Source: Selenomonas sp. oral taxon 920
Lineage (GTDB): Bacteria > Bacillota > Negativicutes > Selenomonadales > Selenomonadaceae
Direction: 5' to 3'
DNA length: 64,000 nucleotides
NCBI RefSeq assembly: GCF_001717585.1
Contig: NZ_CP017042.1
Span: forward strand, 347,501 to 411,500
The notes under the pieces: model-generated
Told to the model about the DNA's origin: nothing
Seen by the model: the letters and a program-made list of their open reading frames with translations, nothing else
The model's database searches: none
Program-made: the position numbers and the translations under genes
Shown here: positions 52,519 to 61,989 of the stretch, piece after piece
Layout of the letters: every line of letters begins with the position of its first letter
Position numbering within the stretch: position 1 is the first letter of the stretch

Positions 52519-53795
52519 GTGCAGAGGCAAAGGTCGGAGTGTTTACACTTGGGGGGGCGGCACTCCTCATCGCTGTCGTCATGTTCTTTGGCGGCCTGCG
52601 TCTTGGCGGCAGTCAGGATTATATGCTCTATGCGGGGTTTGGCCGTGCAGTCGGACTGAATCCCGAGGCGCAGGTGCTTCTCTCGGGTGTTCCCGTTGGA
52701 CAGGTCGAGGAGATCGTGAGCGATGGGCTGGGGGTTACTGTCTCCATGCGAATTCGAGACGGTGTAAAGATCCCACGCGGCTCTTCCGTCACCATTGGTC
52801 AGCCGGGCATCATGGGGGATAAATTCGTCATCATCACACCCTCGTCCAATGTCGATTTTTATGCGAATGGAGACTATCTCTACGGCGAGAACGAGATGGG
52901 CATGGACACGATGTTCACCGAGCTGAACAAGATGATTATTCAAGTCGAGGCAATGCTCACCTCCATCAACAACATCGTCGGCGCACCAGGCTTCCAGAGC
53001 TCGATGGTGCAGCTCGTTGTCAACATGGAGCAGATGACGGCACACCTCGATGGACTGACCGCGACACTCGAACAGATGGCGAACGAGAATCGCGGCAACC
53101 TGCACGCCATGCTCGCAAACATGAACACGATGTCGGCGAATCTCGCGCAGACCACCGCGAGCGTCGAGCGCATCATGGCGAATCTTGAGACCGTCGGCGC
53201 GGACCCGCAGACAGCGGAAAATCTCAGAAAGACGCTTGAAAACATCACCGCCTCCTCTGAGCGCATCCTGCACATCGCCGAGGGCATCGAGGCGGTCGCA
53301 GGTGACAAGCAGACACAGGAGGACGCGCGTGCCCTCATTCACAATGCACGCACTATGACAGACAAGGCAGGCGGGCTCATGGGGCGGCTGCAGAACGTCA
53401 AGGTTACGCCGAAAGTAGACGCGATGTACAGCGGCAAGGCGGATGACTGGCGTACGAATTTCAACCTCGACGTCGGTGAGAAACAGGGAATGTACGCGAC
53501 GTTCGGCGTGGACGACATCGGCGGAGGTGACAAGTTCAATGCGCAGGTCGGCAAGCGCGGCACATCTTTCGGTGCACGCGCGGGGGTCGTTGCGGGTGCG
53601 GCGGGCATCGGTGTGGATGCGTACGCAGGGGAGAAATTCAAGTTCTCCGCCGATGCCTACAACCCGAACGACTTTACCCTTCGGCTTCGTGCCCAGTATC
53701 AGCTGCGTGACAGCACTTACCTCTTCGGCGAGTGGAACGATGTGAACGACAGCAAGCGCCGTGCGTTCTATACGGGTGTACGGCAGGAGTTTTGA
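52515..53795 (+). CDS. mlaD: MCE protein (MlaD) fused to a C-terminal beta-barrel
   Basis: 426 residues, about twice the length of E. coli MlaD. A membrane anchor (about 9-28) is followed by the MCE domain (about 35-115, with VLLSGVPVGQVEEI and SSVTIGQPGIMGDKFV), a long helical region (about 130-290, many Met/Asn/Glu and repeated QMANENRGNLHAM-type helices), then a C-terminal section (about 295-426) of alternating beta-strands ending in Phe, as outer-membrane barrels do. Such a fusion is known from Veillonella parvula, where one protein bridges both membranes. No mlaA, mlaB or mlaC is in the operon, consistent with that. Confidence 0.9.
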   Translation: MSAEAKVGVFTLGGAALLIAVVMFFGGLRLGGSQDYMLYAGFGRAVGLNPEAQVLLSGVPVGQVEEIVSDGLGVTVSMRIRDGVKIPRGSSVTIGQPGIMGDKFVIITPSSNVDFYANGDYLYGENEMGMDTMFTELNKMIIQVEAMLTSINNIVGAPGFQSSMVQLVVNMEQMTAHLDGLTATLEQMANENRGNLHAMLANMNTMSANLAQTTASVERIMANLETVGADPQTAENLRKTLENITASSERILHIAEGIEAVAGDKQTQEDARALIHNARTMTDKAGGLMGRLQNVKVTPKVDAMYSGKADDWRTNFNLDVGEKQGMYATFGVDDIGGGDKFNAQVGKRGTSFGARAGVVAGAAGIGVDAYAGEKFKFSADAYNPNDFTLRLRAQYQLRDSTYLFGEWNDVNDSKRRAFYTGVRQEF

Positions 53796-53802
53796 TTTTA
53801 GC

Positions 53803-53849
53803 AGCACAAAACGCCGTCTGTCTCAGAAGGACAGACGGCGTTTTGTGCT
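53803..53849. terminator. Bidirectional terminator after the mla operon
   Basis: A perfect 20-bp stem (53803-53822 with 53830-53849), core CGCCGTCTGTC/GACAGACGGCG, loop of seven bases, flanked by AAAA and TTTT inside the stem. Confidence 0.88.
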
Positions 53850-53961
53850 GGGGGGTTACACGCCAATGCCGCACTCCCTGCGAATCGCATTTTGCATCAA
53901 CTGTGAAAAATTGTGCCCCTTCCACCGCTTGTGCGGGCCCCCTTCTCCGTTATGCTGGGGG

Positions 53962-54083
53962 AGCGGTCAATCTCTTCCAATCACACTTCGCCTTTCGGCT
54001 TGTGTTCTTGGGAGGTTTTCCCATATGACCTGTTACCCGCTCAGCTGCACCCTTTGGGCTTGCTTCTCGGACAGGTCAGTAAG
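53962..54083 (-). repeat. rRNA-spacer repeat, copy B
   Basis: On the minus strand this reads like the sequence immediately after the 23S rRNA (copy A, 1656-1775): about 122 bases, roughly 80% matching by eye, with the GACCTGT/ACAGGTC-type hairpin kept. It begins 25 bases after the stop of the crotonase gene on the same strand. No rRNA gene is adjacent. Confidence 0.8.
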
Positions 54084-54107
54084 TGACGCTCATACAACAG
54101 CTCGATT

Positions 54108-54887
54108 TCAATGTTCGTCTTGATTAAACACAGGCTTCCGTCCCTCAAGAAACGCGGTCACTGCCTCGCGGTGATCGGCAGACGCGCCCGCCCGCGCGAG
54201 GTTCTCCGCCTCGAGGCGGCTGTACGCCATGTAGTCGCGGTAGAACACCTCATAGCAGAGCTGCTTTTGCATCGCGAGTGCGCCGAGTGGGCGGCGCAGC
54301 AGCTTCGCGGCAAAGGCATGCGTCTCCTCTGCGAGCTTCCCATCGGGAGCGAGCCGCGTCGCAAGCCCCAGACGCAGTGCCTCCTCACCGTAGACGGGAG
54401 CACTCAGCGCCATGAGTTCAATCGTCCGCGCAAGCCCGACGATCTGTTTCAAATGATAGATACAGCCCGTATCACCGGGGAGTGCGACGTTCGAGAACGC
54501 CGTGAGCAGATAACTCTCCTCCGTCATGATGCGGAAGTCCGCACCGAGCGCAATCCCGCAGCCCGCACCTGCGGCAGCGCCGTTCACCATTGCAATCACG
54601 GGCTTCGAGCAGCGACGCAGGGAAAGTGATGCCTGTCCCGTCAGGAGCGAGAGTTCATAGCTGATGAAGTCGAACGATGCCATCTCCTTGATGTCTCCGC
54701 CGGCGGAGAAATTCTTGCCTGCGCCCGTGACGATGAGAACCTTCACGTCATCATCCGCACCGCAGTGCTCCACTGCAGAGATCAGATCGCGGAACATCTG
54801 CGCATTCAGCGCATTGTTCGAGGCAGGACGGTCAATCGTGATTGTTGCAATTCCATCCTGAACGGATAACTTGATATGATCGTACAT
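54108..54887 (-). CDS. Enoyl-CoA hydratase/isomerase family protein (crotonase)
   Basis: 259 residues, typical length. Oxyanion-hole segments NFSAGGDIKEM and NGAAAGAGCGIALGADFRI, and the conserved PGDTG in place of the second catalytic Glu region (ALPGDTGCIYHL). Members hydrate or isomerise acyl-CoA; without an acid in the second Glu position (usually PExG) its exact reaction is uncertain. It has AGGAGG before the start and no neighbouring acyl-CoA genes. Confidence 0.85.
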   Translation of the reverse strand: MYDHIKLSVQDGIATITIDRPASNNALNAQMFRDLISAVEHCGADDDVKVLIVTGAGKNFSAGGDIKEMASFDFISYELSLLTGQASLSLRRCSKPVIAMVNGAAAGAGCGIALGADFRIMTEESYLLTAFSNVALPGDTGCIYHLKQIVGLARTIELMALSAPVYGEEALRLGLATRLAPDGKLAEETHAFAAKLLRRPLGALAMQKQLCYEVFYRDYMAYSRLEAENLARAGASADHREAVTAFLEGRKPVFNQDEH

Positions 54888-55100
54888 GGAAACCTCCTCA
54901 CAATAAACGATGTCCTCCTAAAATCGGACAAAGAAGTTTTCGAAAAATTATGTCTCTCCTTATGGTACCGCATTTTTTCCTGCAGTACAAGCGGAAATTA
55001 TCGTGCGGCAACAACTTTGTCATTGTCGACGATGAACGCGAGGAGGAGCTGTTGTGTTCGCTGCGTGAGTGCTGTTCCAGTCAGCTAACAATAAATTTAT
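54888..55100. other. Intergenic, no gene recognised
   Basis: The stretch between the divergent crotonase and tolC genes holds only the crotonase ribosome-binding site and short reading frames without a start context or homology that I recognise. Confidence 0.5.
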
Positions 55101-55164
55101 TTGAAAAAAAATAGGGGAACTGATACAATGAAAGAACCTGTCAATACAATTTCATTGTATTGAC
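55101..55164 (+). promoter_or_regulatory. tolC promoter and operator-like repeat
   Basis: TTGAAA (55101-55106) and TACAAT (55124-55129, extended by TG) are 17 bases apart. The perfect 10-bp inverted repeat GTCAATACAA/TTGTATTGAC (55140-55149 with 55155-55164) lies at about +4 to +28. It is followed by no T-run, so an operator is more likely than an attenuator. Confidence 0.6.
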
Positions 55165-55224
55165 GACGTTTGGAACAGCCCGCCGTTTGGGTGCATCCTG
55201 GTAACGGCTGAGGAGGAAATGGTT

Positions 55225-56739
55225 TTGAAGAACAGGGAACGTTTTGTCGGGCACCTTGTACGGGCGCTGGCTTTGACTGCCGCAGTCGGGCTTTTTACGG
55301 GGACCGTTTCGGCAGAGACGATGCATGTGGATCTCAGGCGCTCGGTGCAGATGGCGCTCGAGAACAACCGCACGATCAAACAGGCGCTGACGGATGTGGA
55401 TGCAGCGCACGCCTCGCTCGCGCAGGCGAACCGCTCGATGGGGCCGACGCTGACGTGGCAGACGTCGGCGAACCGCGTTGGCGGTGAGGCATATGAGGGG
55501 ACGGGCGTTAAATACAACTACGGAAATACGGGCACGATCGCGCTGCCGGTCTACAATGCGGCGCTGAATGCGCAGCGCAGAGCGGCGCGTTACGGGCTGA
55601 ATGCAGCAGATTTTGCACTCGAGCAGACGAAGCAGTCAATCCGTCTGACGGCCACGATGGATTATTTCAACATTCTTCAGGCGCGCAATTTGGTGAAGGT
55701 GCGCGAGGAGACGGTGGCGACGCTGACGACGCATCTCGCGGACGTGAATGCGCAGTTCCGCGTGGGTACGGTGGCGCGTGCGGATGTCCTTGCCTCGGAG
55801 GTGGAGCTGGCGAACGCGCAGCAGAACCTGACGACAGCGAAGAATACCTATGAGGTTGCCGTTGCGACGCTAAACAACGTGATTGGCGTGCCGACGGATA
55901 CGATGCTTACGATCAACGATGAGCTGCGCTATACGGGGTACGACCTTTCGCTGGATGACTGCACGGACTATGGACTCATCTACCGTGCGGATGGTGCTGC
56001 TGCCGTCTATGCGGTAAAGCAGGCGCAGGCGGGCGTGCGCACGGCACAGGCGGGGTATCATCCGACGGTGAACGCGGCGGCGACTCGTTCGATTGCGGGT
56101 GAGCGTCCGTTCAAGGATGATCACAAGAGCAGCAATACATGGGCGGTTGGAGTCAGCGCTTCGTGGAATATCTTCGACAGCGGTGTGACGGCGGCGCAGG
56201 TTACGGCGGCAAAGGCAAAGCTGCGCAAGGCGGAGGAGTCGCTTGCGGAGACGGATGAAAAGATCCGTCTCGATGTGCGCACGGCGTATCTGAACCTGCG
56301 TGCGGCAGAGCAGAACATCAAGACCACGGAGAAGGCAGTCAAGCAGGCGGAAGAGGACTACAATATCGCGCGTGTCCGCTACAATGCAGGCGTGGGGACG
56401 AATCTTGAGGTCATGCGTGCCTCGGACAATCTGACGACGGCGCGCATGAACTACTCGACGGCGCTCTACAGCTACAATACGGGCAAGGCGAGCCTCGACA
56501 ATGCGATGGGCGTGCCCGTCGATCTCGATGCCGTACGCTATCGTACAGCAGAGGAGGATGGTGCGCGTGCAGCAGAGGCACGTGCGGAGGCACAGCTGCA
56601 TGAGGGAGCGCTCTTTGAGACACCGAAGGATGCGGCAGTGCGGCCTGTTCCTGCGCGTGCGCCGATGGACGCCGCAGCGGCTGCTGCGGCGCGTGTGAAG
56701 GCGGCGAATGCTGCCTATGAGGCGGAGATGAGCAAATAA
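55225..56739 (+). CDS. tolC: TolC family outer-membrane efflux/secretion channel
   Basis: 504 residues from TTG 55225, eight bases after AGGAGG; an ATG at 55219 is only two bases from it. A signal peptide ends near VSAETM. Two homologous halves rich in Ala/Gln/Asn helices (LRRSVQMALENNRTIKQALTDVDAAHASLAQANRSMGP; AAKAKLRKAEESLAETDEKIRLDVRTAYLNLRAAEQNIKTTEKAVKQAEEDYNIARVRYNAG) form the TolC alpha-barrel and beta-barrel. It has an Ala-rich C-terminal tail. It likely serves as the exit duct for exporters encoded elsewhere. Confidence 0.9.
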   Translation: MKNRERFVGHLVRALALTAAVGLFTGTVSAETMHVDLRRSVQMALENNRTIKQALTDVDAAHASLAQANRSMGPTLTWQTSANRVGGEAYEGTGVKYNYGNTGTIALPVYNAALNAQRRAARYGLNAADFALEQTKQSIRLTATMDYFNILQARNLVKVREETVATLTTHLADVNAQFRVGTVARADVLASEVELANAQQNLTTAKNTYEVAVATLNNVIGVPTDTMLTINDELRYTGYDLSLDDCTDYGLIYRADGAAAVYAVKQAQAGVRTAQAGYHPTVNAAATRSIAGERPFKDDHKSSNTWAVGVSASWNIFDSGVTAAQVTAAKAKLRKAEESLAETDEKIRLDVRTAYLNLRAAEQNIKTTEKAVKQAEEDYNIARVRYNAGVGTNLEVMRASDNLTTARMNYSTALYSYNTGKASLDNAMGVPVDLDAVRYRTAEEDGARAAEARAEAQLHEGALFETPKDAAVRPVPARAPMDAAAAAAARVKAANAAYEAEMSK

Positions 56740-56813
56740 GAGGGCGCTCCGAGCGGTGTGCTGATTCCACTGCGGTGATAGGGGATCTTTAAAGAGAACA
56801 ATAGAGGAGTTCT

Positions 56814-59800
56814 ATGAGACGGAAGGCGTGTGTCGGAATTGCAGCGATCGCGGCAATTCTCATCTGCGCAGCAGTCCTCATTCATATTATACGCGCCCAG
56901 GCCTTCATGGCGGAGGCCGGTCGGATGGCAGAGAGTCTCGTGGCGCAGAAGCTTGGGACAGCTGTGCACATTGGTGCGGTAGAGATCCGTTCTCTGCATG
57001 AACTGAAAATGGACGATGTCATTATCTATGATAAGCAGGCGGAGCCTGTCCTCCGTGCCGACGAGGCGCGGGTGACTCTTCGTCTGCTTTCGTTGCTTTT
57101 ATCGCCTGAAACCTCGCTGGATGAGATCGTTCTCGTGGGGGCGCACGCCGCCGTCGTACAGCGTGCCGACGGCTCGTGGAACTACGGCGACATTGGTGCA
57201 GACGACACAGAGCCGAGTACGTTCGAGGGGCGTATTCGCACAGAACGTGCGACGGCAACGGTTGTGACGGATGGGCGCACGTACGAATTGGATAACATTA
57301 CGGGGATGGCTGAGATTGACCGAGGTGATATCTCCTACGATCTCACAGGCGCGCTCGCTGGGATTCCCCTGCATGCGCGCGGCGCCTACGTCGGCGGCAC
57401 GCAGGAACTGTATCTTTCCGCAGACGATGCGGAGCTCCTGCCGCTCCTTGACTATCTCCCCGATGGTGCGTTGTCGGAGGATGTACAGATCAATGCACTG
57501 CACGCTGATCACGTGTGGCTGAACCTCCGCCGTGTGGATGGTGTGCTGACACTCGACGGGCATGTTGACGGTGCGCGTGGAATGGCGGATATCTATGGAA
57601 CGGAGATGCAACTAAAGAGTTCTGCCCTCAAATTCGACGAGCATGCGCTGTTTCTCGCAGCGACGGCAGAGGCAGAGGGGCAGACGGCGCGCGCCGATGG
57701 GACAATTCGGTTCGATACGGAGGCGCCCTATCTCGACCTCATGCTGCATGCGCAGGATTTTGCCGTGGATCGGCTTCTCCGTGACAGCCCCTATGCGGGG
57801 GCTGTGTCGGGGGAGATCCACGTAACGGGGACGCTCGGTGCACTCTCTGCTGCGGGACAGCTTACTGCGGAGGAGGGCACTGTGTATGGAACGCCCTTCC
57901 ATGCGGCAGCGGCAGATGTTTCCTATGCCGACGGAGAAATCCTGCTGCGCAGCCTGACGGGGGAGATCTTTGGCGGCAGGCTCTCAGGGGAGGGCATCTT
58001 TGATACGGACGACAAATCCTATACGGCGCATCTGACGGCGGATGCTGCCTCACTCGCGCAGCTGCGTGCAGCAGACGTGCCTCTGCCGGAGGGGATGGAC
58101 GGCACGCTGCGCGTCGATCTCGGCATCAGCGGGAGGGGGACGGAGTCCTCTGCCCTGCGGGTCTATGGAAGTGCAGAGGTGCTGGACGGCGTATACCGCA
58201 ATATTCCTGTGGAACGTGCGAGTGCGTCCTTCCTCCTGCAGGGAAAAGATCTGACGATCGACTTTCTCAGCCTGAACCTTGCCAACGATACGGATCTCGG
58301 GGTCGAGGGGCGGATTATGGGCGGCTCTGCGCTCGACCTGCACTTCTACGGGGGGCATGCAGATCTCTCGCTGCTGAATCATCTGGACGACCGCTTCCAT
58401 TTTTCGGGGCTGGCGGATTTCTCGGGAGAGGTTCACGGCGATATTCACGATCCTCATGTAGATATGCGGGTTTCTGCAACGAACGGCGATCTCCTGTATC
58501 AGCCGTTTGACAGCCTGCTCTTTCGTGCAGACGGCTCGCTCTCCGGAATCGGCATCTATGATTTCTCGATGGAGCGCGGCGGACGTGAGGTCTGGCTCGT
58601 GAACGGTACGATCGGTTTCACGGGCGAGCGGCGCATTGATCTTCAGATTGACACGATGGGTGCGCGCATGGAGGATGTGGCGGCTCTCGTTGCGCCGGAT
58701 CAGCCGATTACGGGCAACATCGACAACATCATCAAGTTCACGGGGACGCTCGACAATCCCCATGCGGTCGGCTATGTCCACTTCTATCGCGGCAGCTATG
58801 CGGGAGCCGTGCTCTCTGGTATGGACGGCGACTACTTCCTCGAGGACGGGATCATTCGCGTGCAGGTGTTCCACATCTATTCGCCGATGGTGGACATGGT
58901 TCTGAACGGTACGATCAGTTCACAGGGGCTGCTGAATTTTGACGCTGAGGTGCGCGATCTCGACATGAAGCGCTTCGAGCACAAGCTGCCGTATGAGGTC
59001 GAGGGACATGGCGTGTTCAACGGAAAGGTCGGGGGCACGATCTCTCGTCCGATTTTTCGCGGCACACTCAAGGCTGATGTGATTACCATGAATGGTGTGC
59101 AGCTGCGCGATATACACAGCTTCGTTCACTATGAAAACGGCATCATTGAGATGCAGAAAACGGGCTTCCGCCAAGGAGAGGAAGGCCGTGTGTCGGCAGC
59201 GCTGCACTACGATATACAGACGCGGGCGCTGCGCGGCTCGATGGATATGGAGAACATGGATGTGGCGGCGCTGCTCGCGCTTGCCAACCAAAGTGAGAAC
59301 CGTATTGCGGGGCGAATGACGAGTGCGGTGCAGCTTGGCGGCACGCTGGACAATCCGTCCATTGCGCTGACCGGAGAGATCGCGGAGGGGGCGTTTGCCT
59401 CCTATCCGCTCAGTGATGTGGCGCTTGATATGGAGCTTGCGGATCGCGTGCTGACCCTGCGGCACCTCTCGGGGACGCAGGGGAGCGGGTCGTTTTCTGC
59501 CGTTGGAACAGCGGATTTTGACGGCATGGCGAACGTCGATATTGCAGCGTCGGATATTGCACTCGGTCTCTTTACAACCTTTGCGGGGGTTGCGGAGGAT
59601 GTGACGGGGACGGCATCCCTGACCGCGCATATCGGCGGCCTTACGCAGAACCCTGAGGCGGATGTGAAGATTACGGCGAAGAACGGCGGCGTGAACGGTG
59701 CTTCGTTCGACGAACTGACGGGGGAGGCGCAGCTGCGCAATTCGGTTATTCACTTGAACGGGCTGACGGTGACGAAATATGTCGATGGCGTTGCCTATCA

Positions 59801-61145
59801 GGCAAGCGCCCGCGGGACGCTGCCCCTGCGCGCGCTGCGTGCGGAGCACGATGAAGTTCTGAGCGCGTATGAGCAGTTCGATCTGACGCTTTCACTCGAC
59901 AAGGCCGACCTCTCCCTTCTGCCTGTGTTTTCAAAACAGGTGGAGTGGGCTCTCGGGCGCACGGAGGGCAGCCTGAAGCTGCAGGGGTCGCTTGCGGCAC
60001 CGCGTCTTACGGGCACACTGCGTGTCATAAACGGTGCGGTGAAACTGCGTTATTTCGAGCATCCGCTGACGGACCTGCAGATTCAGCTCGATGCGTTCGG
60101 CGATGCCATATCCGTGCGGGAATGTACGGCACGCATGGGCTCGGGTGCCTGCATGATGACGGGGCGCATGGAGCTCGCGGGGATGCACCCGACAGCATAT
60201 GATTTTTCGTTTGTAATGAATGGGCTCGGGATCAAGACCTCGTTCTTTGATGGGCCGATCAGCGGTTCACTGCGTCTGACAGAGGACGAGTATATGGGCG
60301 AAAAACTGCCGAAACTCTCGGGGACGATCGACATCGACCGCGCACTTGTAACAATTCCGTCGATTCCGGACACGGACGACGAACTCCCGCACATCATCCT
60401 CGATGTGGGGCTGCAGGTCGATCGGCACGTTCATTTCTTCAGTCCAAATCTCTACGATATGCACCCGTCCGGCTATGTGCATTTCGGCGGTACCACGCGT
60501 CACCCGCACACGACGGGGACGATTGGTGTACGGCGCGGTGATACCGTCAGCTATCTGCGGACGGTGTTCAAGATCCGCGAGGGGACGGCGACGTTCAATC
60601 AAATGGAGTCGTTCCTGCCGGAGATCGCGTTCTATGCAGAGACGCGGCTCACGTATACGCGTGTGTTCCTCTCTGCACACGGACCGCTCGATCATATGGA
60701 TTTCCGTCTCGGATCGAGTCCGGAGATGTCGGAGGAGGAGATCATCCGCATGCTCACCCTGCGCAGTGCTTACCGGAGCGGCGAGGGCGGCATTACGGCG
60801 GCAGACATCCTCTCCATCGGACTTCAGATGAGTGTTCTCTCCGAAGTGGAAGATTCTGTAAAGAATTTCCTCCATCTCGACGTGCTGCGCCTTTCGAGCG
60901 GCAGCGGTGCACTCTTTGAAACAAAGAACGATGAGGCGGTAAAGAAGTACGAGAATGAATACAACATTGAGATTGGAAAGTACCTCGGTGATCGCGTGCT
61001 CGTGCGCTATGTGCAGGGGCTGGGAGCGGCATCAGACAAGCACCGATTTGGTGTGCAGTACGATTTTAGCGACAAGTTCGGCATCTCGTATGACCGTGAG
61101 GGCTCCGATCAGCTGATCGGTGTGGAGGCTCGAATCAGATTCTAA
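56814..61145 (+). CDS. tamB: TamB/AsmA-like translocation and assembly module protein (DUF490)
   Basis: 1443 residues. One N-terminal membrane helix (about 6-28), then more than 1200 residues of beta-rich repeats (AsmA-like groove), ending with the DUF490 domain (about 1110-1443) and a C-terminal Phe. TamB-like proteins span the periplasm and are implicated in lipid transport and outer-membrane protein assembly. No tamA is present; the nearby bamA may serve, as proposed for diderm Firmicutes. It lies between tolC and a sigma factor, all on one strand. Confidence 0.92.
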   Translation: MRRKACVGIAAIAAILICAAVLIHIIRAQAFMAEAGRMAESLVAQKLGTAVHIGAVEIRSLHELKMDDVIIYDKQAEPVLRADEARVTLRLLSLLLSPETSLDEIVLVGAHAAVVQRADGSWNYGDIGADDTEPSTFEGRIRTERATATVVTDGRTYELDNITGMAEIDRGDISYDLTGALAGIPLHARGAYVGGTQELYLSADDAELLPLLDYLPDGALSEDVQINALHADHVWLNLRRVDGVLTLDGHVDGARGMADIYGTEMQLKSSALKFDEHALFLAATAEAEGQTARADGTIRFDTEAPYLDLMLHAQDFAVDRLLRDSPYAGAVSGEIHVTGTLGALSAAGQLTAEEGTVYGTPFHAAAADVSYADGEILLRSLTGEIFGGRLSGEGIFDTDDKSYTAHLTADAASLAQLRAADVPLPEGMDGTLRVDLGISGRGTESSALRVYGSAEVLDGVYRNIPVERASASFLLQGKDLTIDFLSLNLANDTDLGVEGRIMGGSALDLHFYGGHADLSLLNHLDDRFHFSGLADFSGEVHGDIHDPHVDMRVSATNGDLLYQPFDSLLFRADGSLSGIGIYDFSMERGGREVWLVNGTIGFTGERRIDLQIDTMGARMEDVAALVAPDQPITGNIDNIIKFTGTLDNPHAVGYVHFYRGSYAGAVLSGMDGDYFLEDGIIRVQVFHIYSPMVDMVLNGTISSQGLLNFDAEVRDLDMKRFEHKLPYEVEGHGVFNGKVGGTISRPIFRGTLKADVITMNGVQLRDIHSFVHYENGIIEMQKTGFRQGEEGRVSAALHYDIQTRALRGSMDMENMDVAALLALANQSENRIAGRMTSAVQLGGTLDNPSIALTGEIAEGAFASYPLSDVALDMELADRVLTLRHLSGTQGSGSFSAVGTADFDGMANVDIAASDIALGLFTTFAGVAEDVTGTASLTAHIGGLTQNPEADVKITAKNGGVNGASFDELTGEAQLRNSVIHLNGLTVTKYVDGVAYQASARGTLPLRALRAEHDEVLSAYEQFDLTLSLDKADLSLLPVFSKQVEWALGRTEGSLKLQGSLAAPRLTGTLRVINGAVKLRYFEHPLTDLQIQLDAFGDAISVRECTARMGSGACMMTGRMELAGMHPTAYDFSFVMNGLGIKTSFFDGPISGSLRLTEDEYMGEKLPKLSGTIDIDRALVTIPSIPDTDDELPHIILDVGLQVDRHVHFFSPNLYDMHPSGYVHFGGTTRHPHTTGTIGVRRGDTVSYLRTVFKIREGTATFNQMESFLPEIAFYAETRLTYTRVFLSAHGPLDHMDFRLGSSPEMSEEEIIRMLTLRSAYRSGEGGITAADILSIGLQMSVLSEVEDSVKNFLHLDVLRLSSGSGALFETKNDEAVKKYENEYNIEIGKYLGDRVLVRYVQGLGAASDKHRFGVQYDFSDKFGISYDREGSDQLIGVEARIRF

Positions 61146-61160
61146 AAAGGAGGTGTGCCC

Positions 61161-61787
61161 ATGTTTTCGGAGTATGTAAAAAAGCTTGCCGACGTGCAGA
61201 AATTAACACCAACAGAGGAGCGGGAACTGTGGTGCGCCTATAAGAAGAGGGGCGATGAGGCGGCACGGCAGCGGATTATCGAGTCCTATCAGCCGCTCGT
61301 CTTCCGTGAGGTCATGCCTTATCGGGCACTGTCCTCCGTCATGGACGCGGTACAGGAGGGCACCATCGGCTTGATCGAGGCGGTGGAACGCTACGACCCT
61401 GGACGCGGGGCGGCGTTCAGTCTCTACGCGGTGCATCGCATACGCGGACGCATTCGCGACTTCCTCCGGCATGAGGGGCAGGCGGATCTGCCCTGCCTCG
61501 AAGCGGAGATGGGAACGGTGGAGACGGCAAAGGAACTTCTTGTCGATGCGTGTCCCTCGGTTGCAGAGCTCGCGGAGCAACATGCGCTGGTCGGCGTGCT
61601 TGGTGCGGCGATGGAACGCCTGCCTGCACGGGAGCGACTCGTGCTTGAGGGGGTGACCATCGGCGGTGCACGCGCCCAGACGATGGCGGCATCGCTCGGC
61701 GTGACGCCGGCGCAGATCTATCGTCTGCAGCAGAACGGGATTCGCCGCATTCGCGGAATGCTCTCGCGTTTTATGCAGCATTGGTAA
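61161..61787 (+). CDS. Small sigma-70 family sigma factor
   Basis: 208 residues from ATG 61161 (AAGGAGG seven bases before). Region 2 is visible (RIIESYQPLVFREVMPYRALSSVMDAVQEGTIGLIEAVERYDPGRGAAFSLYAVHRIRGRIRDFL) and region 4 at the C-terminus (LPARERLVLEGVTIGGARAQTMAASLGVTPAQIYRLQQNGIRRI). Region 3 is short and region 1 absent, so it is a group 3/4-like factor close to the flagellar/sporulation class in plan. It sits 15 bases after tamB; an envelope-related regulon is an inference. Confidence 0.85.
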   Translation: MFSEYVKKLADVQKLTPTEERELWCAYKKRGDEAARQRIIESYQPLVFREVMPYRALSSVMDAVQEGTIGLIEAVERYDPGRGAAFSLYAVHRIRGRIRDFLRHEGQADLPCLEAEMGTVETAKELLVDACPSVAELAEQHALVGVLGAAMERLPARERLVLEGVTIGGARAQTMAASLGVTPAQIYRLQQNGIRRIRGMLSRFMQHW

Positions 61788-61939
61788 GAAAGCACGGATC
61801 AATGCAGCAGATCGTCTTGGCAAATCTTTTCCACATACTCTTTGTCGACCAAGCGAAAAACTGCCCAATCCGGCGGACTTCACTTTATCAGCAATTCCAT
61901 AATTTTATAAAATTAAGACCTCATTTTAACTTTGACTTC

Positions 61940-61969
61940 TTGAATCCATCCTATGGACTGTAGTATAAT
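61940..61969 (+). promoter_or_regulatory. Promoter upstream of the membrane-anchored protein
   Basis: TTGAAT (61940-61945) and TATAAT (61964-61969), 18 bases apart. The rest of the 61788-61989 gap is AT-rich and shows nothing else. Confidence 0.65.
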
Positions 61970-61989
61970 CCCAGAGAGGAGGAGCGGAG

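Noticed and set aside
53732-54123. Plus-strand frames of about 100-120 codons across the mla terminator and spacer repeat
   Set aside because: They run through a terminator stem and a non-coding repeat and lack homology.
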